Assembly (NCBI GenBank): GCA_910588945.1
Contig: CAJUSF010000059.1
Span: forward strand, 1-57,595
Direction: 5' to 3'
Length of the DNA stretch: 57,595 nucleotides
Source: an uncultured Eggerthellaceae bacterium
Lineage (GTDB): Bacteria; Actinomycetota; Coriobacteriia; Coriobacteriales; Eggerthellaceae
Each line of letters starts with the position of its first letter. Positions within the stretch are counted from its first letter, which is position 1. This document shows, in pieces, positions 1 to 9,231 of this stretch. The translations under genes and the position numbers were made by a program. The notes beneath the pieces were generated by a model, which saw nothing but the letters and a program-made list of their open reading frames with translations, did no database searches and had not been told where the DNA came from.

Positions 1-304
1 TAGCGAAACCAAGCAGACCTCCATAGCGGTATCCGTCCGGTATTTCTATACCCTTGCGAACAGTCGACCACGAATGCGTACTATCGATCAGAACATCGCC
101 GGTCACTTCAAGCTGTATAGATTGCGCTTGCGATTGAGAATCCCAAGCATCGCTCAAGCCCTTGATTCCCTGCTCGATATGGTTCATTCGATCGGCGGTC
201 ATGGGCGTAAAATTCTCCTCACCCACCCCATCAAGCCACGTTTGAGGAATATACAAACCGTTTTCATCGAAAGCGATGTTTTCTGCAAGAATTTCATTAG
301 CCAT
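1..304 (-). CDS. Phage tail/baseplate protein, cut by the window edge
   Basis: This reading frame opens with ATG at 304 and runs off the left edge, so only about 101 N-terminal residues are visible. It starts MANEILAENIAFDENG and contains PMTADRMNHIEQGIKGL, a pattern resembling the short segment of phage tail-fibre and baseplate proteins that reads roughly N-x-x-x-M-N-x-I-E-x-G-I; a related segment occurs in the gene at 955-1197. The start overlaps the stop of the upstream XkdX-like gene by one base. Its place downstream of the tail-tip genes fits a fibre or receptor-binding subunit, but its C-terminal domain is outside the window and the function is inferred from position. Confidence 0.7.
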   Translation of the reverse strand, partial: MANEILAENIAFDENGLYIPQTWLDGVGEENFTPMTADRMNHIEQGIKGLSDAWDSQSQAQSIQLEVTGDVLIDSTHSWSTVRKGIEIPDGYRYGGLLGFA

Positions 305-420
305 TAGCCCTCACCACCTTCGGCATCGAGTAGCGCCTGAACCTCATCGCGCCAACGCGTCGGAACCTTATCGATCGTCCATGTGCCTGCTTTGATTCGG
401 TTGTAGTAGATCTTTGCCAT
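304..420 (-). CDS. XkdX-like small phage protein
   Basis: A 38-residue protein, MAKIYYNRIKAGTWTIDKVP followed by TRWRDEVQALLDAEGGEG. The pattern YY-x-x-I-K-A-G-x-W-T-I-(E/D)-x-V-P-x-x-W-R matches the short XkdX family encoded by many siphoviruses and PBSX-like elements next to tail-fibre genes. The function of the family is unknown. The stop overlaps the next start by one base (TAATG), indicating translational coupling within the late operon. Confidence 0.75.
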   Translation of the reverse strand: MAKIYYNRIKAGTWTIDKVPTRWRDEVQALLDAEGGEG

Positions 421-422
421 AA

Positions 423-944
423 TTACTCCTCTCCAACAATGAGCGTACCCAACTCGGCTACGGCTTCCATTACATCGCTGATATCGCTTTGAACCTGCGT
501 GAGAATCGCATCGTTTTCTCCGATAACCCCGCCTAGCTCTGCGGCAGCCTCTTCAAGGCTCTCGACCTGTTCTGGTAGCGCCTTGAGTTTTTCTCTAAAC
601 TCGGCCTGTCGCTGCGCCTCTGCCTCTGCCTCTTTGCGAGCCTCTTCGGCTGCAAGCTTATCAGCTTCGCGCTTGGCAAGCTCCTCAGGCGTGTAAGGGA
701 TGTAGCGTTGGATGCGTTCCGTTTCATCCCATGCAGGCTTAGCCGGAATATACTCTTGAATGACTACGACTTTGTACAAAACGTTTTTGGGATCATCGGG
801 GTCTTCCCATACAAGCTCACGTTTTGTTTGCATTGGAATCTCTGGTTCGGCCTTATGCTTTTTTATAAGAGTGTCAGAAACAAGATGTCCGAGTTCGAGA
901 TCGGGCTCTAGAATCTCATTTCCCTTCTCATCCAAAATTCTCAT
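423..944 (-). CDS. Phage tail-region protein with C-terminal coiled coil
   Basis: A 173-residue protein starting MRILDEKGNEI. The ATG at 944 is chosen because AGGAGG lies six bases upstream; an open frame extends further but has no such signal. Residues 1-90 contain a PAWDETERIQRYIPYTPEEL segment seen in many small tail-fibre-region phage proteins. Residues 90-150 are Ala/Glu/Lys rich and predicted coiled coil. It lies between the XkdX-like gene and an 80-residue fibre-like gene. A structural or fibre-accessory role is likely, but I do not recognise a specific family. Confidence 0.75.
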   Translation of the reverse strand: MRILDEKGNEILEPDLELGHLVSDTLIKKHKAEPEIPMQTKRELVWEDPDDPKNVLYKVVVIQEYIPAKPAWDETERIQRYIPYTPEELAKREADKLAAEEARKEAEAEAQRQAEFREKLKALPEQVESLEEAAAELGGVIGENDAILTQVQSDISDVMEAVAELGTLIVGEE

Positions 945-954
945 GTTTTGCCTC

Positions 955-1197
955 CTAAGCTGTTCTTTGATAAACATGAAAACCAAGGAACATATGGTTG
1001 TCGTAGTAATCCCACGTTCCGCCATATACCTCAGCAGGATTGATGGCTGTCTTTGATAGCTTAATCTCGCCCACGGCAGGAAGAGCACTTACAATACCGC
1101 CCTCAATGTTATTCATTCGTGTAGCATTTACTGCTGTACCACCAAACGGGTCATCTTGGGTGCTGTTTACCCAATCAGTTGGTTCATAGATCCCCAT
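955..1197 (-). CDS. Small phage fibre/baseplate-type protein
   Basis: An 80-residue protein, MGIYEPTDWVNSTQDDPFGG..., containing TAVNATRMNNIEGGI, the same type of short motif as in the truncated protein at the window edge. This motif is common in tail-fibre proteins of actinobacterial and Firmicutes phages. The start is supported by AAGGAG six bases upstream. The C-terminal part (EVYGGTWDYYDNHMFLGFHVY) resembles the ends of fibre-tip modules. The role in host binding is inferred from motif and position only. Confidence 0.7.
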   Translation of the reverse strand: MGIYEPTDWVNSTQDDPFGGTAVNATRMNNIEGGIVSALPAVGEIKLSKTAINPAEVYGGTWDYYDNHMFLGFHVYQRTA

Positions 1198-1208
1198 TGT
1201 TTCTCCTT

Positions 1209-1640
1209 TCAGTCGTTAATGAGATCAGGTGAAATCTTGAAATGCTGCCATTCGCCACGTTCTCTCGGATAAAGCGTTTCCGACACATATGTGGTTTCAG
1301 AACAAAACACACACCATTGCATGGTTTCAGCATCGTATCTTCGGATTTGTTTTACGATTTGTTTTTCCTCATCGGTCACAAGCCATGTCATTCCGTCAAC
1401 CACTTTTTCCGGCGGCTTGTCGCTAAAATGAACTCCTAGATGCCTGACCTCTGCCCACATTCTTGATTCTTCAGCAGCCTCTCTGGCATCATCAGCTGAC
1501 TCTTTTGCTCGCGATGCACTTTCAGATGCTGACTTTTCGCTCTCAATCGTTTCATCATGAAGTCGTTCTATTTCTGAACGAACAAATACAAAATCTTCGG
1601 GTATTCCAACTGACTTCTTATCAATAACCTGATCCGCCAT
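1209..1640 (-). CDS. Phage tail-region protein, coiled-coil N-terminal half
   Basis: A 143-residue protein beginning MADQVIDKKSVG; two adjacent ATGs are present and the second is better spaced from the upstream AGGAGG. Residues 20-65 are a Ser/Ala/Glu-rich coiled coil (IESEKSASESASRAKESADD), as is usual in fibre shaft or linker proteins. The C-terminal half (KVVDGMTWLVTDEEKQIVKQI) resembles the short domains of minor tail proteins in which a W-x-x-x-D strand is followed by I-x-x-I. It sits within the tail-tip module. The specific family is not recognised. Confidence 0.7.
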   Translation of the reverse strand: MADQVIDKKSVGIPEDFVFVRSEIERLHDETIESEKSASESASRAKESADDAREAAEESRMWAEVRHLGVHFSDKPPEKVVDGMTWLVTDEEKQIVKQIRRYDAETMQWCVFCSETTYVSETLYPRERGEWQHFKISPDLIND

Positions 1641-1650
1641 CATTCACCTC

Positions 1651-1998
1651 CTATACCATCTCGTAATAACCCCAAGCTAACCACTCTTGCTCTCCGTTAT
1701 CACCGTATCCAACGATCTTCCATTCACCGTTTGAGCGAGTGAGCCATAGATTGTCCTCAAACGCTTTGGCAGGAATGCTTGCTATTGCATATCCATGGGA
1801 GTCGGTAATACAGTCTTGCTCGTATACCTGTTTGTTGTTGCAATACAAAAAGAACTTGGCAGTCCACTTGCGCAAGTCCTTTTCTACATAACCTTTTCCG
1901 TCTCGGTTATCTATCATCCATTTTGAACAGAACCGTTCATCACATCCCCTATGGATTAGGAGATCATCCCGCCCGATATCTTTAGATATTGTTGTCAT
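1651..1998 (-). CDS. Phage tail-region protein of unknown function
   Basis: A 115-residue protein, MTTISKDIGRDDLLIHRGCD.... The ATG at 1998 has GGGTGG close upstream and overlaps the end of the preceding gene by 17 bases. The middle (KFFLYCNNKQVYEQDCITDSH) has alternating hydrophobic positions suggesting a beta sandwich, as in small baseplate proteins. No enzymatic motif is visible. Its place between the tail-tip protein and the fibre-type genes suggests a structural role. Confidence 0.65.
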   Translation of the reverse strand: MTTISKDIGRDDLLIHRGCDERFCSKWMIDNRDGKGYVEKDLRKWTAKFFLYCNNKQVYEQDCITDSHGYAIASIPAKAFEDNLWLTRSNGEWKIVGYGDNGEQEWLAWGYYEMV

Positions 1999-2365
1999 CT
2001 TCCACCCTTTCATAGAGATACAGACAAACATCTGTCATGGGTATTTTTAAGACGGTCAGAAACCTCCATGTTCCGGGAACACCGAGTTCGCTAGGATTCG
2101 TATTGGTGGTTAACTGAACCACGCATCCTGAAAAAAAGCCAGAATTACCACTCTGTTGGAGTGCTTCTTCAGCCTTACTGAGTGCGCTGCTTGCAGTTTT
2201 GGATACTTCCTCAAAACTGATATCAAGTTCTGAAACCTTTTTGGTTGTTCCGTAAACCTGAGAGCCTGTTGGCTGGTTGACAGACTTTAGTGTTCTACGT
2301 TCACGAACCCTTCTACGCTCATTAACGGCATAAGAATCGATCGTGCCGGGCTTGTATTTGCTCAT
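1982..2365 (-). CDS. Phage tail-region hypothetical protein
   Basis: A 127-residue protein that begins immediately after the tail-tip gene (stop at 2366). The N-terminus is basic (NERRRVRERRTLKSV). Residues 45-70 (EEVSKTASSALSKAEEALQQ) form a short amphipathic helix, probably coiled coil. The C-terminal half has VPGTWRFLTVLK and repeats of hydrophobic strands. It probably belongs to the tail tip or fibre; no family recognised. Confidence 0.65.
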   Translation of the reverse strand: MSKYKPGTIDSYAVNERRRVRERRTLKSVNQPTGSQVYGTTKKVSELDISFEEVSKTASSALSKAEEALQQSGNSGFFSGCVVQLTTNTNPSELGVPGTWRFLTVLKIPMTDVCLYLYERVEDDNNI

Positions 2366-3436
2366 TTAATACCTCTCTGTCGCCTGAACCGTTAAATAGC
2401 TTTCGCTTAGCGACCCAGACACATCTGTGATCTTCATCCTCTTAACTCCTTGAGATGTCCTAATGTCTGCCCAGTCCCCACATTGAACATTCAAAGATCT
2501 ATTGACGTGAAAACTTTGGGACTTAGGCTCAACTGAACCCCATCTGACATCTGATGCGACATAGGATTGCAAGGTGGGCAGCTCTGAAACAGATGAGTGC
2601 TCGGTATTGGCTATCTGCAATACTGGATAACCTTTATCGATCAGTGTCTGCGACCTTGAGCGAGCAACGAGAAGGGAGTCGTTGTCTTTGCCACCTGTTC
2701 CATAAGACTCAGTACAGAGGTCTTCACTATCAATATCGATATCTTGCTCTGTTACCAATGAACCCGGAAGGGTTGTGTTCCACTTCCAATGTGAGTCGAT
2801 AATCTCAACATCGGAACGCTGTCTAAAGCTAAGGTTTCCATCTTTGGTGATAAATGGATCAAGCCGAACCTCGATTCCATCTTCAAGCTGTGTTATGTCA
2901 TGGATTCTGTCATATGTAGTGGCAAGATCGTAGGAGTTATAGTTTCTCTCATGCCCTCCACCTTCATAAGCCTTAGTCTGAATAGGAAGAGATCCAAACT
3001 TCATCGTTTCAAGGATCAATCCTCTAACGATGTCTGAATATGATCCGCTAAGACTTAGCTGCCAGTATCCAGACGGATTTTCTTCATCCACAACAACTGA
3101 ACCATCAGTCCATGTCGCCGCTAGAGTGTAGTTTATGACGAGGCGCTTCTTGAGGATGGATAATCCACCACCGCAGTCAACATTCCATTCACCAGATGAT
3201 CTGGACTCATTGATGTGCGTTACATATCCTGCGTGATAGATTTGCTGACCCGAGCAAAGCGCGAGTATGGTTCTATAAGGTGCGCACAGGGTCTCAACAT
3301 CGTACTTATTTGAGATAGTGCATTTCATTGATCCAGCCTCGTTTATCGACTGCGACCAATCACACGAAAGAAACGGAATGCGCTTTAAGGGTTCTCCTGT
3401 AACACCAGAAAACGATCTAAGTTCAATCTTTTCCAT
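2366..3436 (-). CDS. Phage tail-tip / minor tail protein
   Basis: A 356-residue protein, MEKIELRSFSGVTGEPLKRI..., started at 3436 because GGAGG stands just before it. It lies directly downstream of the distal tail protein gene, where siphoviruses encode the tail-associated (Tal or gp27-like hub) protein. The N-terminal 100 residues (SCDWSQSINEAGSMKCTISN, then YRTILALCSGQQIYHAGYV) resemble hub domains of minor tail proteins. No lysozyme or peptidase motif is visible, so this looks like the structural hub without a cell-wall hydrolase module. Assignment rests on gene order and fold-like sequence pattern. Confidence 0.75.
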   Translation of the reverse strand: MEKIELRSFSGVTGEPLKRIPFLSCDWSQSINEAGSMKCTISNKYDVETLCAPYRTILALCSGQQIYHAGYVTHINESRSSGEWNVDCGGGLSILKKRLVINYTLAATWTDGSVVVDEENPSGYWQLSLSGSYSDIVRGLILETMKFGSLPIQTKAYEGGGHERNYNSYDLATTYDRIHDITQLEDGIEVRLDPFITKDGNLSFRQRSDVEIIDSHWKWNTTLPGSLVTEQDIDIDSEDLCTESYGTGGKDNDSLLVARSRSQTLIDKGYPVLQIANTEHSSVSELPTLQSYVASDVRWGSVEPKSQSFHVNRSLNVQCGDWADIRTSQGVKRMKITDVSGSLSESYLTVQATERY

Positions 3437-3438
3437 GG

Positions 3439-4176
3439 TTACCTCCACGCAGAAGCCAATAGCACAGACACCTTAGCTTGCTGCGGTGACGTGCTTATGT
3501 AAATATCATGCTCTCCGGGTGGTATCTCGAAAGCATCATCTTCAGTTATTTCTCCACTTGACGCCGAAGCATCGAATAGATCAAGTGATAGAGAACTAGC
3601 GTTTCCGCTCCATGAAAATGTATGCCCATTGAAGTAAGCCAAAAGAGAAGTGACTCTTCCAGAGACTACGATCTTGGGATAAGAAGGAGCATTGCCATTG
3701 TTGATTACATGGCAAACACCATCAGATATAAACTCAATCTCATTCCCTAGCTTTACAGGATATGGGCAAGTAATTACTAATGAAAACTTGACGATTCTTT
3801 GCCCCGGAAGGTACTTCGGTTGAGGATCGTCAGAGAGGAATCCCCAGCACCTCTTAGTCCCATCAGCATCTTCGCCAATGATCTCAAGCTTTTGTCCAAA
3901 TAATGCATTGAGCCTATCCTTAGCGCGTGCAGCATCGATAGTGGATGGACATTCTAGGGCACCATAAAGTGTGACCACCCTTGATCCTTGCGTTAAGGTT
4001 GAAGGAAACCCGTCTCCGTCATGTCCAAAGGCAGAATGCGCAGACTCACGAGGTGCTGGCGTTCCAAACCACCCCTCAACAACTGAGTCAACCAAATACC
4101 ATCCGATCGTTTGGCTGTTCGTGGTGTCGGAGAGGATGATCGGATCGCCAGATTCAGGCTTCACAGTGAATCGCAT
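3439..4176 (-). CDS. Distal tail protein (Dit-like)
   Basis: A 245-residue protein encoded directly after the tape measure gene, the usual place of the distal tail protein that joins tube and tip. TAGGAGGATGC precedes its ATG. The sequence shows the pattern of the Dit N-terminal domain: GSRVVTLYGALECPSTIDAA followed by KDRLNALFGQ, and a C-terminal beta-rich half ending ASAWR. In the family the protein forms a hexameric ring. Assignment is by gene order plus these motifs. Confidence 0.8.
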   Translation of the reverse strand: MRFTVKPESGDPIILSDTTNSQTIGWYLVDSVVEGWFGTPAPRESAHSAFGHDGDGFPSTLTQGSRVVTLYGALECPSTIDAARAKDRLNALFGQKLEIIGEDADGTKRCWGFLSDDPQPKYLPGQRIVKFSLVITCPYPVKLGNEIEFISDGVCHVINNGNAPSYPKIVVSGRVTSLLAYFNGHTFSWSGNASSLSLDLFDASASSGEITEDDAFEIPPGEHDIYISTSPQQAKVSVLLASAWR

Positions 4177-4184
4177 GCATCCTC

Positions 4185-7100
4185 CTATCCGCTATATTGC
4201 CTACGTTCACGAACGGCAACCATTGCTGCTACCTCTTCGGGATTATTTGAGTAGATATTCCATTCGTTTGCGATTTGCGTTCCTCCTCCTCTGATTGGAT
4301 CAGGGGCAAGCTCATCTCTTCTGCGTTGAGACAAGGATCGATACTCCTTTGGATATGTGAGCATCGACAAAACATCTGTCGGAACCATTGAACCGTTGTC
4401 TATTTTCCTTGTTCTCGCTAAAAGGGATCTGTTGAGCTCTTTTTCTGCCGCGCTGTTTGTTCGAGATGTGGCGCCTCTTGCAGCTTCAACCATCAGATAA
4501 GTCTTATCCTTGATTCCCGCTGCGCCGCCCTCCATCAGACCCCAGCCAATGACGCGTCGCCATTTCTTTGAAGGAGAGTTGATTTGGGCTTCCTGTTTAG
4601 CAGCCTCCATTGCATCGAATGCTGCTTGCCTAGCGGCGTTAACAACAAGGCTTCGCCCGTCACTGATTCCAGACTGCATGCCTCGCATCATGTTGTAGCC
4701 TGCCCACCAAGCATCTCCGTTGGCGCTTGAAAGGTGATCCGCAACGTGTTTTGATGCTGTATCAGCTGATGCAACAGCAGCACCTCTTCCCGCGTCCAGT
4801 CCATCTCTAAAAGACTGACCGGTCATATTGTTTCCAGCCCACCATGCGTCTGTTGAGGCGCTGGAGAAGTGATCGGCTACAAGCTTGCTGATAGTGTCCG
4901 CTGCCCCAGCGGCTGCATCTGATTGAGCCATGATCCCATCGGCGATTTCAGACCCCGTGCCTTCAGTGCTTTCTTGCACCTTTCCGGGAAGCTGCCCTGC
5001 CTCATAATCAACACCTTCAACAAGACCAGCCATTGCACTTTGAGCGGCCGAACTCTGGATGTTTTCAGCCAATGCGTTACTAACATCAGTCCCGCTTTGT
5101 TCTGCCTGATTGACCATCTCATTAAGTGCATCCTGTTGATCGGAGGTCATCTGGTCATATTGATACTGAAGCTCCGATGTAAGCATTCCATGCGCTTGGA
5201 GATATGCCAAAGGCGCAGCATGCCCAGCTTCGGCGTATTTACCTGCAAGCTGGTCAAAGACATCATCTGAAACACTTAGAAGCTGCGAAACTATAGGGGC
5301 ATATTCAACGCCAAGATTACCAATGTATTTGATGAATGCATTTCTTGATGCACTTCCGCCACGCTCATAAAGCTTGGCCATGTTGTCGCCCCAAGAACGC
5401 GTTTTCTCTATGTTGTTGTCAAGGGTCTTAATCATTGAGTTGAGAGACAGATCCGACTCATACTCAATCTTGTTAAAAGCATCAGATGTCTTCTCTGATA
5501 TCTCCTCGACACCTTTAGCAAGGTCTTCGGCCTTGATCCCAGCTTCGACCATCTTCTTTGCAAAGTCTTCGATCCCCATTCTGGAATCAGTAATAGCAAT
5601 ACAAAGAGCATCATTTTCCGCTTCAAGTTCTTCTAGTTTAGAAACCACCTCCGAAACATCAATCGCAGCCTGCTGCGCTTGCTCTGCGACTCTCGCCTCT
5701 CGTTCAGCTAGCACCTCTGCTTCTGTAATCGTTGCGCTGAATCTCATTCCCATTACAGAAGCAGCCGTTGCTGCGCTCATCGTGCCTGCCGCCACAGCAT
5801 CGGCTGCGTACTTTAAGGCGAGCTCTTTGCTCTGCATGTCGCGGAGAATTGCTGCTTGCTCTTTGACCTTCCTTCTGTTTTCTTCGAGTGCAGAAGTTAG
5901 GTCATCGACTGTTCCTTCAAGTTGTATCTGGGCATGTGATGTCCATACCTGCGTATCGCCAAGCATGCCAAAAGCATCAATGTTCGCTTGAGTTTCGGCA
6001 TCTAATTCGGACTGCGCATCCTTGAGATCAACAGCAAGCTGTGCTTGCTCTGCATACAGGCTGCTGAGGTTCTCAAGTGCGGCATCTGCTTGCAAACGTT
6101 GTGCCTCTTTTTCTGCTAATGCTTGTACTGCATCAGCGTTCAGATTCACCTTGTCTGTGTTTGCGTCATAGGCAAGCCCAAGACCGTCTATTTGAGTATT
6201 GAGCGAGTTAACGATCGCGCTAAGACGCGCTTTTGAATCTGCATCTCGATCTTCTGTGTTTATGAGTTCTGAGAATTGATTAGCAAGATTCAATATCGAG
6301 CCAGCAGAAGAGTTTGCCTCATTAGATGTAGTCTTGATTGTGTCTACTGTTCTATTGTGCGCATCAATGGTTTCATCCATCCGTGCGCAAAACTCGCCTA
6401 TTGTCTCCTTGGCAGACTCAAATGCATCGTTTTCCTCATCAAGGGCAGCTTTAGCGGCCAGTGCCTCATTGGAAAGTTCCCCATGTTCCTCGATCGCTCT
6501 GTCATATGTAGCCTGCGCATCATCGAGAGCTTTCTTGTTTCTGCTTGATGCCTCTGTAAGTTCGTCGGTGTCATCATATGCATCGGCTGCGGCCGCCCCT
6601 AGTGCGATTGCCGCAACCACAGCAGCGGACAACGCTCCTGCGAACCCAAGACTTGCAACTGTGCCCATTCCGGTTATGGCAGTTAACTGGGTTGTGACTG
6701 TGCTTAAGGCTCGTTTCGCTACAACAAGGATATTGCTTGATGCCACCTCTTTTGCGGTGGCATCAATCGCTGCTCTCTTTGCAACAACATTGGCGCTTTC
6801 AGCAACTGTTTCAGCAGCTGTTGATGCGGTCTCTAAGTCTGTGGCGACAGCATTTGCGCCTCTTGCAGTAGTGTTGGCTGTGGTTGCAGCAGTATTTGCG
6901 GTTTCAGCAACCGTATTGGCTGCTGTAGTGGCCGTATCTACTGTTTTCTCTGCGATATAGAACGCCATGGCTGTTTTTAGACTTGCAAAAGTTCCAAGAA
7001 CCTTTGCCGCGCCTCCAGCCATCAGTTCAAGACCTTTAACGCCAAGTGAGAACATTGTCACTCCGCCAGCGATCGTTAAAATCAACTGCTTTGTGCCTGC

Positions 7101-8576
7101 ATCCATCTTTGCGAAGGCCTGAATTCCGTTAGTTACACCTACAACCAATTCCTTGAAGTACGGAAGAATCTCATTGCCGATCGTGATGCCTGCTTCATTG
7201 AGCGCATTTTGCATCATTTTCATCTTTGATTCAGCTGTCTCATAACGCTGAGAAGCCTCACGGGTTAGAGCAATGTTTTGTTCCCATGCGGTATCTGATC
7301 GCTGGAATGCTTCCGTGAGAATGTCGCCTGTACGTGACAAGCGCTGCATTGTGTCGATCTGACGCATGTAATTGATCCCAAGGTCTTTAAGCAACAAGTT
7401 GAGATTGTTGCCCTCATCTCTGAACGTCCCCATGCCAGTAACAACTGCTGTAAGCGCACCCGTCACATCGGTTTGCCAGTAATTGGCGAACTCTTGTGCG
7501 CTCATACCAGCGACATTTGCCCAAGTGGCTAAAGTGCTTGAGTTAAGAGCGACATCCTTATCTATGCGATTCATGATCGTGGATATCGCGTTGCCACCCA
7601 TTTCAGCTTGGATGCCAACAGATGAGAGCGCGGTTGCCAAAGCGAGAACGTTTGGAGCAGACATTCCGATATTGGATGCTGATCCGACAATGCGCATGGC
7701 CATGAGCATGATTTGGGACTCTGTGGTAGCAGAGTTGTTTCCAAGGTCAACAATGGTAGCACCCAAGCGATCTACATCCTGTTGACCCATACCGGCGATA
7801 TTCATGAATCTTGCAAGCTGCAACGAGGCATCCTCGAGATTCATGTCCGTAGCAATATCTAGGTCTGCGATTGTGGACGTGAACTTAGTTAGATATTGGG
7901 TAGCAACGTTTAACTGGCCGCCAAGAGATTCGATGTATGCCAAATCCTCTGGTGATATAGGCTTAATGAGTGCCATCTGCCTGATGTCGTAAGCGAGTTT
8001 TTCATACTCATCTTCGGTTGCAATGATCGTTTTACGAACATCAGCAAACGCCTGTTCAAATGAAATTGCAGACTTAAGCGCCATAGCGCCTGCAATGCCG
8101 GTTGCAACTCCAACAGCAAGGAACTTATTCGATACAGTTGAAAGAGTTTGCTGCATAGACTGTGCACGTCCACGCCATTTCAGTGTTGACGCAGATGCCG
8201 CCGCTCCAAACTGTATTGCTTGTTGTTTGAGCTGCTGATATTCGAGCTGAATCTGGGATAGCCTACGTTGTAGGTTCCTGTACTCGGCTTCTTCTGCCGC
8301 TGTATGTGGTCCCACTTGAGCGTGATAAGCCGCCTCAGCCGCTTTCATCGTTTGAATCTGGGCGGCATTTTGGGCGAGCGCCGTACCAAGCATTCTCTGC
8401 TTTTGTGCGAGCAATTCAGTAGAGGCGGGATTGAATTCTATTAGCTTGCTTAATGTCGAGAGATGCGAGCGCAGGACAGTGCCCTCGGCACGCAACTCGC
8501 CCATCTTTTTCTTGAGCTTGTAGACATTGCCATCAATAACTACAGTCAAACCCTTGTAATAGGTGTTTGAAGCCAT
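4185..8576 (-). CDS. Tail tape measure protein
   Basis: A 1463-residue protein, the longest of the prophage, starting MASNTYYKGLTVVIDGNVYK with a GGGGG Shine-Dalgarno. Residues 1-110 are helical coiled coil. The segment from about 145 to 460 matches the TP901-type tape-measure core (FEQAFADVRKTI, then DLGNNSATTESQIMLMAMRI). Hydrophobic segments lie around 500-530 and 640-670. Between them is an Ala/Thr-rich stretch with repeated (T/E)-x-A-N-T-A and AETVAESAN units. In the family this protein sets tail length and is threaded into the host; at about 0.15 nm per residue, 1463 residues would imply a tail near 220 nm (inference). The C-terminal 200 residues contain two near-copies of an AWWAGxNM segment. 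Confidence 0.92.
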   Translation of the reverse strand: MASNTYYKGLTVVIDGNVYKLKKKMGELRAEGTVLRSHLSTLSKLIEFNPASTELLAQKQRMLGTALAQNAAQIQTMKAAEAAYHAQVGPHTAAEEAEYRNLQRRLSQIQLEYQQLKQQAIQFGAAASASTLKWRGRAQSMQQTLSTVSNKFLAVGVATGIAGAMALKSAISFEQAFADVRKTIIATEDEYEKLAYDIRQMALIKPISPEDLAYIESLGGQLNVATQYLTKFTSTIADLDIATDMNLEDASLQLARFMNIAGMGQQDVDRLGATIVDLGNNSATTESQIMLMAMRIVGSASNIGMSAPNVLALATALSSVGIQAEMGGNAISTIMNRIDKDVALNSSTLATWANVAGMSAQEFANYWQTDVTGALTAVVTGMGTFRDEGNNLNLLLKDLGINYMRQIDTMQRLSRTGDILTEAFQRSDTAWEQNIALTREASQRYETAESKMKMMQNALNEAGITIGNEILPYFKELVVGVTNGIQAFAKMDAGTKQLILTIAGGVTMFSLGVKGLELMAGGAAKVLGTFASLKTAMAFYIAEKTVDTATTAANTVAETANTAATTANTTARGANAVATDLETASTAAETVAESANVVAKRAAIDATAKEVASSNILVVAKRALSTVTTQLTAITGMGTVASLGFAGALSAAVVAAIALGAAAADAYDDTDELTEASSRNKKALDDAQATYDRAIEEHGELSNEALAAKAALDEENDAFESAKETIGEFCARMDETIDAHNRTVDTIKTTSNEANSSAGSILNLANQFSELINTEDRDADSKARLSAIVNSLNTQIDGLGLAYDANTDKVNLNADAVQALAEKEAQRLQADAALENLSSLYAEQAQLAVDLKDAQSELDAETQANIDAFGMLGDTQVWTSHAQIQLEGTVDDLTSALEENRRKVKEQAAILRDMQSKELALKYAADAVAAGTMSAATAASVMGMRFSATITEAEVLAEREARVAEQAQQAAIDVSEVVSKLEELEAENDALCIAITDSRMGIEDFAKKMVEAGIKAEDLAKGVEEISEKTSDAFNKIEYESDLSLNSMIKTLDNNIEKTRSWGDNMAKLYERGGSASRNAFIKYIGNLGVEYAPIVSQLLSVSDDVFDQLAGKYAEAGHAAPLAYLQAHGMLTSELQYQYDQMTSDQQDALNEMVNQAEQSGTDVSNALAENIQSSAAQSAMAGLVEGVDYEAGQLPGKVQESTEGTGSEIADGIMAQSDAAAGAADTISKLVADHFSSASTDAWWAGNNMTGQSFRDGLDAGRGAAVASADTASKHVADHLSSANGDAWWAGYNMMRGMQSGISDGRSLVVNAARQAAFDAMEAAKQEAQINSPSKKWRRVIGWGLMEGGAAGIKDKTYLMVEAARGATSRTNSAAEKELNRSLLARTRKIDNGSMVPTDVLSMLTYPKEYRSLSQRRRDELAPDPIRGGGTQIANEWNIYSNNPEEVAAMVAVRERRQYSG

Positions 8577-8580
8577 GAAT

Positions 8581-9215
8581 CTACCCCCTTCCGAATAGCT
8601 CGCGGGAAGTCTCTCTATCTGGTTGTGTTTGAGATAAGCGCCATGCGTTGGCTAGGTATTCGCGCCCGTTTTCAGTGGAGCGAAGCTGACAGATGAATGC
8701 GTCTCTGCGTATCTGGAGGTAATAGAGAAGATTGAGATCATCAACATCTGGAACAGATATGCGAAGATAATCGGACACCATCTTTTCAAAGCTAGAAGAG
8801 ACCTCGTAGCCATCTTCTTGCCCGTCATCCTCTTCGCAGTACGGATCAACGGGCAGCTCTAGTTTTTTGATGTGGCCAGCAAAAGCAAGAACTGCGTGTA
8901 ATCACCAAGGAAAGCGGCTATGTCAACAAAATCGAACCCAATCTCGTTCAAATACTCGGCGGTGATCTCGCGCCCTTCTGTGTTGAAGCTCATTGCCCTT
9001 GTGACATGAGCGTAGAGTTCGTCTATGCACTCGGCGCCATTCACTGATCTTTCCATGACGGCATCAACAAGCCCTGCGGCATGTTCCATATCGTCATAAA
9101 TACCCTTTGTTGGAACCATTATGTGAAGATCGAAATGATCCTCCTCGGTTCCGAGGGTTATCACAAGGGTGTCTCTATGATTTCGCTTTGTGAAATCAGT
9201 TCCGCGCATTTCCAT
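8581..9215 (-). CDS. Tail assembly chaperone, -1 frameshift fusion (gpGT-like)
   Basis: The 118-codon frame starting at 9215 ends ...TCA AAA AAC TAG. Bases 8868-8862 on the minus strand are A AAA AAC, the classical slippery heptamer in the correct phase. A -1 shift there continues in an open frame (LELPVDPYCEEDDGQED...) to a stop at 8581, adding 93 residues for a fusion of about 211. Siphoviruses commonly make a short and a frameshifted long tail chaperone from genes just before the tape measure, as lambda G and GT do. The downstream frame has no convincing independent start near its beginning. The heptamer and open frames are seen; efficiency is not. Confidence 0.85.
8859..9215 (-). CDS. Tail assembly chaperone, short form (gpG-like)
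   Basis: A 118-residue protein, MEMRGTDFTKRNHRDTLVIT..., between the major tail protein and the tape measure gene. It is the zero-frame product that ends at TAG just after the slippery AAAAAAC. The short form of such chaperones binds the tape measure during tail assembly and is absent from the virion. A GGAGC signal lies upstream, and an intrinsic terminator separates this gene from the major tail protein gene, so its transcription probably depends on readthrough. Confidence 0.8.
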   Translation of the reverse strand: MEMRGTDFTKRNHRDTLVITLGTEEDHFDLHIMVPTKGIYDDMEHAAGLVDAVMERSVNGAECIDELYAHVTRAMSFNTEGREITAEYLNEIGFDFVDIAAFLGDYTQFLLLLATSKN

Positions 9216-9231
9216 TGGTTGCTCCTATAAC

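Noticed and set aside
6334..6960. 208-codon plus-strand frame opposite the tape measure gene
   Set aside because: Ala/Ser/Val filler complementary to the Ala/Thr-rich repeats of the tape measure; no ribosome site.
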